From NCBI GenBank assembly GCA_038531945.1, contig JBCBBH010000003.1:620001-684000 (forward strand): DNA of 64,000 bases. The letters run 5' to 3'. This document shows, piece by piece, positions 57,663 through 64,000 of the stretch. A model generated the notes under the pieces. The model did not search any database. It saw only the letters and a list, made by a program, of their open reading frames with translations, and was not told the origin of the DNA. How positions within the stretch are numbered: position 1 is the stretch's first letter; every line of letters begins with the position of its first letter. This DNA comes from CALBPI01 sp038531945 (GTDB lineage Bacteria > Pseudomonadota > Gammaproteobacteria > Steroidobacterales > Woeseiaceae). The position numbers and the translations under genes are program-made.

Positions 57663-59297
57663 ATGGCGAATGAGATCGAAGTCCGCGTGCCGGATATTGG
57701 CGACTTTAGTGATGTTGAAGTGATCGAGGTTCTCGTGTCACCGGGCGATACCGTTGCGGTTGATGATGGCCTTGTGACTTTGGAGACCGACAAGGCGTCT
57801 ATGGAAGTGCCCAGCACGGAAGCGGGTGAAGTGCTCTCCATTAGTGTGGGCGTCGGCGACACGATCAGCGAAGGGGATGTCGTCGCAGTGCTACGTTCGG
57901 GTGCGGCAGCACCGGCCGCGGATCCCGAGCCCGAAGCGCCTGCCGAGGCAGAGAAGGCACCGGTAACATCCGAGTCGAGCGAGCCGCCTGCAGCTGCGAG
58001 CGAACCGACGACTGTCACCGTGCCCGATATCGGTGATTTCGACGCCGTCGATGTGATCGAAGTTGCGGTAGCGGTCGGCGATACGGTGGCCGTAGACGAC
58101 GCGTTGATCACGCTGGAGACAGACAAGGCGTCGATGGATGTGCCATCAACGGTTGCTGGCGAGGTTGTCGCGGTGCATGTCAGCGTCGGCGATCAGATCG
58201 CCGAAGGTGCGGCGGTGGTCGAAATCATGGCAGCTGGTGGTGCGTCTCCTGCAGCGAAGCCCGCCAGCGATACGCCTGCGGCAACACCGGCGCCGGAAAA
58301 ACCGGCGACTCCAGTGGTCGACTCACAGCCTTCCAAACCTGCGACTAAGTCGTCGCCCAAACCATCCGATTCGGCCATTAATGAAGCAGGGTTCTCGAAA
58401 GCGCACGCGAGTCCGTCTGTTCGCAAGTTAGCCAGAGAACTCGGCGCGGATCTCGGACAAATCAAAGGTACCGGCCACAAGGGTCGGATCATGGCTGAGG
58501 ACCTCAAGGCCTGGGTCAAGAAACGCCTGACCGGCGGCGCGGAAGCAGGTGGCAGTCTGCCTGCAGTGCCGAAGGTGGATTTTGCAAAGTTTGGCGAGAT
58601 CAGCGAAGCGCCGTTGACGCGCATCCAGAAGATCTCCGGACCACGTCTTCAGGCGAGCTGGGTCAATCTGCCACATGTGACGCAGCACGATGAGGCGGAT
58701 ATCACCGACATGGAGGCACGGCGAAAAGCGTTAAAAGCCAAGGCTGCGGAACGGGGTATCAAGTTGACTCCACTCGCTTTCATCATGCGCGGTGTCGTTC
58801 AGGCACTGCAGGCCTATCCTCGGATGAACTCCTCGCTGAGTGCCGATGGCGGCAGTTTGGTTCAAAAGCACTACATCCACATCGGATTTGCGGCGGATAC
58901 TGACGACGGACTTGTTGTGCCCGTTATTCACGATGCGGACAAAAAAGATGCTTACGAGCTGGCGGAGTCTCTGGCGGAACTGTCAGCGTTGGCGCGCGAC
59001 GGCAAGCTCAAACCACAACAGATGCAAGGTGCGACGTTCACGATTTCCAGCTTGGGTGGGATCGGTGGCACCGCGTTTACGCCGATCGTCAACGCGCCTG
59101 AAGTTGGCATCCTCGGCGTGTCGCGCTCCAGCATGCAACCGGTCTGGGATGGCGAGCAGTTTCAGCCACGACTGATGCTGCCTTTGAGCCTGTCATATGA
59201 TCACCGTGTGATCGACGGTGCGCTCGCAGTTCAGTTTACCACTCAACTCGGCCAGCTCCTGTCGGATGTCGATGGCCTGCTTCAAGCGATTCCTTAG
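57663..59297 (+). CDS. aceF: Dihydrolipoamide acetyltransferase (E2) of pyruvate dehydrogenase
   Basis: A 544-residue E2. Two lipoyl domains (about 2-80 and 118-195) each carry ETDKASM with the lipoylated Lys, separated by Ala/Pro/Glu-rich linkers. A peripheral-subunit-binding domain follows (ASPSVRKLARELGADLGQIKGTGHKGRIMAEDL), then the catalytic domain (about 310-540) ending with SYDHRVIDGALAVQF, whose His and Asp are catalytic. E. coli has three lipoyl domains, so two is normal for many gammaproteobacteria. It lies 13 bp after aceE. Confidence 0.95.
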   Translation: MANEIEVRVPDIGDFSDVEVIEVLVSPGDTVAVDDGLVTLETDKASMEVPSTEAGEVLSISVGVGDTISEGDVVAVLRSGAAAPAADPEPEAPAEAEKAPVTSESSEPPAAASEPTTVTVPDIGDFDAVDVIEVAVAVGDTVAVDDALITLETDKASMDVPSTVAGEVVAVHVSVGDQIAEGAAVVEIMAAGGASPAAKPASDTPAATPAPEKPATPVVDSQPSKPATKSSPKPSDSAINEAGFSKAHASPSVRKLARELGADLGQIKGTGHKGRIMAEDLKAWVKKRLTGGAEAGGSLPAVPKVDFAKFGEISEAPLTRIQKISGPRLQASWVNLPHVTQHDEADITDMEARRKALKAKAAERGIKLTPLAFIMRGVVQALQAYPRMNSSLSADGGSLVQKHYIHIGFAADTDDGLVVPVIHDADKKDAYELAESLAELSALARDGKLKPQQMQGATFTISSLGGIGGTAFTPIVNAPEVGILGVSRSSMQPVWDGEQFQPRLMLPLSLSYDHRVIDGALAVQFTTQLGQLLSDVDGLLQAIP

Positions 59298-59306
59298 GAA
59301 CTGATC

Positions 59307-60731
59307 ATGTCAGAACATCCACGCTACGATCTCGCGGTACTCGGTTCTGGGCCAGGCGGTTATACGGCTGCGTTTCGCGCCGCTGATCTCGGGCTCAATG
59401 TGGCTTTGATCGAACGCTGGCCGTCGCTCGGCGGTGTCTGCCTGAATGTCGGCTGCATCCCGTCGAAAGCCCTGCTGCATGCCGCAAAAGTGATCGACGA
59501 AGCACAAGACATGGGGAACCATGGAATTTCGTTCGGAAAGCCAAGCGTCGACACTGGCAAGCTTAATGACTGGAAGCAGTCGGTCGTTGGTCGCTTGACC
59601 GGCGGGTTGGGGCAGTTGGCCAAGCAACGCAAAGTGACCGTCGTTCGCGGAACCGGCACGTTCTCGGGGCCGAACACGATCGATGTCGTCGACGACTCTG
59701 GAGATACGACCCCGGTGAACTTTAGCCAGTGTGTCATCGCGGCTGGATCAGAGCCGATCATGCTGCCCGGTTTGCCAGACGATCCGAGGATTGTAGATTC
59801 GACCGGGGCCCTGGAGATCGATCCTCTGCCCTCGAGCCTGTTAATCGTTGGTGGTGGCATCATCGGTCTCGAGTTGGGCTCGGTTTACGCCGCACTCGGA
59901 GCAGACGTCACGGTGGTCGAGCTGACAGACCAATTGATGCCCGGCGCAGATCCTGATCTGGTGCGACCACTTGCCAAGTGCTTCAAGTCAAAATTCGCGG
60001 ATATCTTGCTTGGAACCAAAGTGACCGGGATGACGGCTGAGGAAGCCGGAATTCGAGTGGCTTTCGAGGGTAAAGCGGAGGTCGAGTCTGCCGTTTTCGA
60101 GCGCGTGCTGGTTGCGGTCGGCCGTCGGCCCAATGGCGGGCAGATCAATGTGGCGGCGGCAGGTGTCACTGTCGATGAGAGAGGGTTCGTCCCAGTCGAT
60201 CGCCAAATGCGTACCAACGTCCCACACATTTTTGCCATTGGCGATATCGTGGGCCAACCGATGTTGGCGCACAAAGCGACGCACGAAGCCAAGGTTGCTG
60301 CAGAAGTAGCAGCTGGACACAAATCGTCGTTCGATGCCCGAGTCATTCCTTCTGTTGCGTATACCGATCCGGAAATCGCGTGGGTGGGTTTGACCGAGTG
60401 GGAAGCCAAACGAGATGGAATAGCTTACGAGAAAGGTCAGTTTCCGTGGGCCGCGAGTGGTCGCTCGCTCGCCATGTCGCGTGACGAAGGTTTTACCAAA
60501 GTCTTGTTTGACCCGAGCAGCGGGCGTGTATTGGGCGGCGGTATCGTCGGATCGAATGCCGGCGATCTGATTGCCGAACTCGCCTTTGCTGTTGAAATGG
60601 GCGCTGATGCGGCGGATCTCGGTTTGACGATTCATCCGCACCCGACGTTGTCGGAAACGGTCGCGATGGCCGCGGAAGCATTCGAGGGAACGCTGACGGA
60701 CTTGTATCTGCCGAAAAAGAAAGCGAGCTGA
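59307..60731 (+). CDS. lpdA: Dihydrolipoyl dehydrogenase (E3)
   Basis: A 474-residue flavoprotein. The FAD motif VLGSGPGGYTAAFRAADLG precedes the redox disulfide GGVCLNVGCIPSKALLH; the NAD motif LIVGGGIIGLELGSVYAALGADVTVVE follows; and the interface has the catalytic HPHPTLSE pair. It reoxidises dihydrolipoyl groups of AceF with NAD. It starts 9 bp after aceF and completes the aceE-aceF-lpdA operon; the downstream gene is on the opposite strand. Confidence 0.96.
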   Translation: MSEHPRYDLAVLGSGPGGYTAAFRAADLGLNVALIERWPSLGGVCLNVGCIPSKALLHAAKVIDEAQDMGNHGISFGKPSVDTGKLNDWKQSVVGRLTGGLGQLAKQRKVTVVRGTGTFSGPNTIDVVDDSGDTTPVNFSQCVIAAGSEPIMLPGLPDDPRIVDSTGALEIDPLPSSLLIVGGGIIGLELGSVYAALGADVTVVELTDQLMPGADPDLVRPLAKCFKSKFADILLGTKVTGMTAEEAGIRVAFEGKAEVESAVFERVLVAVGRRPNGGQINVAAAGVTVDERGFVPVDRQMRTNVPHIFAIGDIVGQPMLAHKATHEAKVAAEVAAGHKSSFDARVIPSVAYTDPEIAWVGLTEWEAKRDGIAYEKGQFPWAASGRSLAMSRDEGFTKVLFDPSSGRVLGGGIVGSNAGDLIAELAFAVEMGADAADLGLTIHPHPTLSETVAMAAEAFEGTLTDLYLPKKKAS

Positions 60732-60870
60732 CCGAACCCCCGCGACGGGCGGCGAAGGAATCTTAAACCGAGTTAATGAGTGAGCGCGCAAAACCGCTAT
60801 CGGTCAGGCATCGAATCGTCGGTCGGATTCGACGGGCACGGCAACGGTCTCTATGCCGCGGGAATCAGGT

Positions 60871-62346
60871 TTACTGCCTCTGCCCGTAGAGCGTCGCGAG
60901 GTCCACGGCAAGTCCGTCTTCCTGCACGATCGCGCAGTGCTCACGATTGAGTTGACGCGGCTCCCTGACGCCACACGCGTGGGCAATCGTTTCCAGTTCC
61001 TTGTGCATGCCCTTGGCATATCGCGCCACCCGGCGCGCCTTGTCTTCGGGTACCAATCCACGCTGCAGTTTTCGGTCGTGGGTGGTGATGCCGGTTGGAC
61101 ACGTATTCTTGTTGCACTGCATCGCCTGGATACATCCCAATGCAAGCATGAATCCACGCGCGGATTGCACACCGTCGGCGCCGACGCTCAATGCCCAGGC
61201 GACATCGATTGGGTTGACCAATTTCCCGCTCGCGATTACTCGTATCCGCTCCCGCAATCCATGTTTCACCAGCGCATCAACCACCAGCGGCAAAGACTGC
61301 TCGATCGTCAAACCCATATTGTCCATCAGTGACATCGGAGCCGCGCCGGTTCCGCCGTCGCCCGAGTCGATCGTGACAAAGTCGGGAGCGCAGTGTTCAC
61401 CACGCGCATTGATGCGTTCAAGGAGCGCGGCGAATCCACGTGGATCGCCAACTACGATCTTGATACCGACGGGTTTACCGCTCAACTCGCGCAGGTGCTC
61501 GATGAAGTTGAGCAGTTCATCGTCATTGGATATTTCGGTGTGCCGATTGGGGCTGATGGAATCCTGTCCCTGCACAATACCGCGAATCTGTGCGACTTCC
61601 CGATTGACCTTGGCAGCAGGAAGAATTCCGCCCTTGCCAGGCTTGGCGCCTTGCGCCAATTTGATCTCACACATCTTCACCGATGTGTGCGCCATGAGTT
61701 CACGGAACCTGTCGGGACAGAAATTCCCGTCGTCATCCCGGACACCGTATTTGGCTGTTCCAATTTGGAACACGAGGTCGGCACCGCCTTCAAGATGGTA
61801 TGGCGAGAGTCCGCCTTCGCCAGTGTTGAGCCATACGCCGCCTTTCGCTGCACCCGCCGATAGCGCCTGCACTGCGGGTTTGGAAACCGCGCCATAGCTC
61901 ATCGCTGAGATACCGAACAACGCTGATGTCGTGTACGGATGTCGACAATCGGCGCCAAACACGATTTTGCCGATTGGCTCAGCATCCGTCTCAAGAACGG
62001 GATAAGGGCTGTTGATGAGCATCGCGGCACCGACTCGATCGGCATGTAGAGTAGAGCCGAACGCGACGGTATTGTCCTCGCCCTTCGCAGCCCGGTAGAC
62101 CCAGCTTCGCTGTGCCCGATTGAATGGCATTTCCTCCCGGTCCAACGCATAAAAGTACTGTCGGAAGAATTGTCCGAGGTGCTCGAACCAATACCTCAAT
62201 CTGCCGATAACCGGGAAATTGCGTCGGATCGCATGCTGAGTCTGGGTGACATCGACGATGTACAAAATCACGATTGCCAATACGGCGAGACCAATCGCCA
62301 ACAAGAACAGGTTGCTCAGAAAGCCAACGACACCCGGCACAGTCAT
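60871..62346 (-). CDS. FMN-binding glutamate-synthase-like protein, membrane-anchored
   Basis: A 491-residue protein of the glutamate synthase FMN-domain family, without the amidotransferase part of GltB. An N-terminal helix (GFLSNLFLLAIGLAVLAIVILYIVDV) anchors it to the membrane. The barrel has EGGLSPYHLEGGADLVFQIGTAKYGVRD, GKPGKGGILPAAKV, GDGGTGAAPMSLMDNMG and a cysteine set in AMQCNKNTCPTGI that could bind a 3Fe-4S cluster. ATG 62346 has GGAGG 7 nt upstream; a longer frame begins upstream but lacks conservation. The substrate is unknown. It is probably cotranscribed with the DUF1841 gene. Confidence 0.85.
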   Translation of the reverse strand: MTVPGVVGFLSNLFLLAIGLAVLAIVILYIVDVTQTQHAIRRNFPVIGRLRYWFEHLGQFFRQYFYALDREEMPFNRAQRSWVYRAAKGEDNTVAFGSTLHADRVGAAMLINSPYPVLETDAEPIGKIVFGADCRHPYTTSALFGISAMSYGAVSKPAVQALSAGAAKGGVWLNTGEGGLSPYHLEGGADLVFQIGTAKYGVRDDDGNFCPDRFRELMAHTSVKMCEIKLAQGAKPGKGGILPAAKVNREVAQIRGIVQGQDSISPNRHTEISNDDELLNFIEHLRELSGKPVGIKIVVGDPRGFAALLERINARGEHCAPDFVTIDSGDGGTGAAPMSLMDNMGLTIEQSLPLVVDALVKHGLRERIRVIASGKLVNPIDVAWALSVGADGVQSARGFMLALGCIQAMQCNKNTCPTGITTHDRKLQRGLVPEDKARRVARYAKGMHKELETIAHACGVREPRQLNREHCAIVQEDGLAVDLATLYGQRQ

Positions 62347-62359
62347 CGTGCAGCCTCCA

Positions 62360-62779
62360 TCACGGCAGACGTCGCAGCCGCTCGAGGTATGCGGCTTCAT
62401 CGGGCAACGCGTTGTCGCGTTGCGCCTCCCAGAGACTCTCCGCGAGGCACTCTGACATCGCGTGCTCCGCAGCATGAGATTCATCGTGCTTGATGAGAAG
62501 CTGTTGATAGACCTCGCGAATACCGGCGGGTCGATTGGTGGCGACCTGCTCGCGCACGGCAAGATGCAGACCCATGTGCAGGAACGGATTGGTTCTCCCA
62601 TCCTCGACCCGGAACGCCTCACCGGTGCTCACCTCAAGCATCCCTTGGTATTCAGGATGGTCGGCTACCACAGCGGCTATCTGTTGCTCCAGAGCCGACA
62701 TAGGTTGACCGGACTTGGCAAGCCGCCACGCCTGCACGTACATCTGGCGAAGTTCGCCTTTGTCACTACCGAAAAGCAT
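62360..62779 (-). CDS. DUF1841 family protein
   Basis: A 139-residue protein with the DUF1841 pattern: MLFGSDKGELRQMYVQAWRLAKSGQPMSALEQQIAAVVADHPEY, then NPFLHMGLHLAVREQVATNRPAGIREVYQQL and a final EAAYLERLRRL. The LHLA(I/V)(R/Q)EQ motif is the family hallmark. Its function is unknown; a conserved histidine pair (LHMGLH) might be relevant. It lies between the glutamate-synthase-like gene and rsxE on the same strand. Confidence 0.85.
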   Translation of the reverse strand: MLFGSDKGELRQMYVQAWRLAKSGQPMSALEQQIAAVVADHPEYQGMLEVSTGEAFRVEDGRTNPFLHMGLHLAVREQVATNRPAGIREVYQQLLIKHDESHAAEHAMSECLAESLWEAQRDNALPDEAAYLERLRRLP

Positions 62780-62786
62780 CTGTCGA

Positions 62787-63419
62787 TTATCTCACACGTC
62801 TGTCGCGAATGAGATTTCGAACAATCAGCAACGCAGCCAGCGCGAAGAAGGCACCGGGCGGCAGCAATGCCAGCAACAGCCCGCTGTCGGCCACGCGAAT
62901 TCCGTCGGCCGATACCGTCGGAAGCAAGAGGTTCATGCCGGCAAACACAGTCCCGGTGCCGATCAATTCGCGACACATTCCAATGATCACGAGGACCCAG
63001 CCAAACCCGATACCGTAGGCCAATCCGTCGATCAACGCCAAAGCCGGTGAATGCCGGGACGCGAACGCCTCGGCGCGCGCGACGATCGCACAATTCGTCA
63101 CGATCAGCGGCAGAAAAATCCCCAGCCGGTCATGCAGGACGGGCAAAAACGCGTTGAAGATCAGCTCGCTTGCTGTGACCAGCGCTGCAATGATCAGCAC
63201 GTACGCCGGAATTCGAATCTCGGGTTGTAAAAGTGGACGCGCCAAAGAGACCAGGAAGTTACTCATGGTGAGCACCGCAAGTGTCGCAATTGCGAGGCCA
63301 ATGGCATTGACGGCAGTGTTCGAGATGGCGAGTAACGGGCACAGACCCAACAGTTGCACAATGCCAGCATTGTTGTGCCACAGACCCTCTGAAAAGACTG
63401 TGCGCAGTTGATTACTCAT
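62787..63419 (-). CDS. rsxE: Electron transport complex subunit RsxE
   Basis: A 210-residue membrane protein starting MSNQLRTVFSEGLWHNNAGIVQLLGLCPLLAISNT and containing LIVTNCAIVARAEAFASRHSP and GIGFGWVLVIIGMCRELIGTG, the RsxE/RnfE/NqrD pattern with conserved Cys in NCA and LCP. RsxE is part of the Rsx/Rnf complex, which moves electrons between ferredoxin or NADH and reduces SoxR in E. coli. ATG 63419 overlaps rsxG by 8 bp; longer frames upstream are not used. Confidence 0.93.
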   Translation of the reverse strand: MSNQLRTVFSEGLWHNNAGIVQLLGLCPLLAISNTAVNAIGLAIATLAVLTMSNFLVSLARPLLQPEIRIPAYVLIIAALVTASELIFNAFLPVLHDRLGIFLPLIVTNCAIVARAEAFASRHSPALALIDGLAYGIGFGWVLVIIGMCRELIGTGTVFAGMNLLLPTVSADGIRVADSGLLLALLPPGAFFALAALLIVRNLIRDRRVR

Positions 63420-64000
63420 CGTGCACCAAACCCAGCCGCTCGACCGCATTTTGCTGTGCCCACGCCGCCGTATCGCGAACGGCCTGAACAACGGCACGTG
63501 GGGTGATCGACGCGCCAGTGAAACTGTCGAATTCGCCGCCGTCCTGACGCAGCGCCCAGCGCGGATCGGATGCGTTAGCGACCCGCTGTCCGTCAAAGCT
63601 GCTAATCCAGTCGGACTTTGTGCGTTCGATATCGTCGGCCAATCCAGGTGTTTCGGAGTGGTTCAGCACACGCACTGCGATAACTTCGGAATCAGGACGC
63701 AATCCGATCATCAGCTGAATGGGTGCGTTGTAACCCGACGCGTGCACCACGAAGACCCAAGCAGCCAATTCGCCGCCTTGGTAGGCTGTGTAGATCACGG
63801 CGGGCGCCGTGCCAGGCAGGCCATGCGGTGACTCGATGATCCGTGGTGTGTTGTAGTCAAGCGTATCGAATTGGGTATCGCCCAGCACAGCCGCGAACTC
63901 CGCCATTCGCTGCGCGTGAAGATTATCGGCGATGGGTTGGCGTGTGACGTGCCAGGCACCTGCCACGATTCCCGCAGCGAGTGTCGCGATCGCGACGAGT
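63412..64000 (-). CDS. rsxG: Electron transport complex subunit RsxG (5' end cut)
   Basis: The C-terminal 195 or so residues of an RsxG/RnfG protein, running off the right edge of the window. The reading frame is open to position 63999 and includes an N-terminal membrane helix (LVAIATLAAGIVAGAW). The flavin-attachment region is SFTGASITPRAVVQAVR, where a Thr covalently binds FMN (S/T-GA-S/T-x-T). It sits in the periplasm as a subunit of the Rsx/Rnf complex and is cotranscribed with rsxE. Its true start is outside the window. Confidence 0.92.
   Translation of the reverse strand, partial: LVAIATLAAGIVAGAWHVTRQPIADNLHAQRMAEFAAVLGDTQFDTLDYNTPRIIESPHGLPGTAPAVIYTAYQGGELAAWVFVVHASGYNAPIQLMIGLRPDSEVIAVRVLNHSETPGLADDIERTKSDWISSFDGQRVANASDPRWALRQDGGEFDSFTGASITPRAVVQAVRDTAAWAQQNAVERLGLVHDE

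Noticed and set aside
57008..58126. A 372-residue - strand frame across aceE and aceF
   Set aside because: Antisense to well-identified genes; its Ser/Thr/Ala-rich text is the reverse of the aceF linkers.

Overview
The window is a bacterial chromosome segment, moderately GC-rich except for one AT-richer patch. It most resembles a free-living, probably aquatic gammaproteobacterium outside the Enterobacterales. The evidence is a homodimeric-type pyruvate dehydrogenase E1 with aceF and lpdA, RsxG/RsxE, a Tat-exported HiPIP, RimB/RimK, GrxD, RNase T, two TonB-dependent receptors and a minor-pilin cluster next to lspA. Genus cannot be read from the sequence.

Layout. 1-1481: end of a membrane protein and a YfcC-type carrier. 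1512-5387: a TPP riboswitch followed by a tightly packed thiamine uptake and salvage operon (TonB receptor, YkoF-like binding protein, PnuT, thiamine-kinase-like protein). 5378-9075: GloB, a lipoprotein amidohydrolase, an NTF2-like protein and a histidine phosphatase. 9161-9318: a candidate structured small RNA with its own promoter and terminator. 9369-14601: HiPIP, a small lipoprotein, then a photolyase locus with a class II photolyase fused to a renalase-like flavoprotein, a DUF2256-DUF3253 protein and a divergent second photolyase/cryptochrome. 14628-20732: FAH hydrolase, rimB-rimK-AstE-like operon and a hybrid sensor kinase with TPR-like periplasmic region. 20747-21029: tRNA-Pro(CGG) with a duplicated 3' end and terminator. 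21081-27626: housekeeping block ispB, rplU-rpmA-obgE, rpsT, murJ-ribF-lspA. 27628-30365: five minor-pilin genes. 30499-40309: tRNA-Thr(CGT), a TetR-regulated membrane protein with two visible operators, a TonB receptor, a large BNR-repeat protein, and a universal stress protein overlapping an FdhF/YdeP-type molybdoenzyme.

40310-46660 is an accessory patch: mostly single unrecognised genes (one SUKH/SMI1-like, one PLP decarboxylase, one frameshifted leucine-rich-repeat gene) separated by a dispersed repeat of about 60 bp that carries a promoter-like pair. From 46675 on: a conserved hypothetical, a membrane-anchored metallopeptidase pair, a GAF/PAS/GGDEF/EAL protein, nadC, DUF1289, a small lipoprotein, grxD, rnt, an M17 aminopeptidase, the pyruvate dehydrogenase operon aceE-aceF-lpdA, an FMN glutamate-synthase-like protein, DUF1841 and the rsxG-rsxE end of an Rnf/Rsx complex cut by the window edge.

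Most notable for follow-up: the riboswitch whose 3' strand supplies the Shine-Dalgarno of the thiamine operon; the photolyase-renalase fusion locus; the candidate small RNA at 9190-9320; the promoter-bearing repeat family of the accessory patch; and the tRNA-Pro 3'-end duplication.
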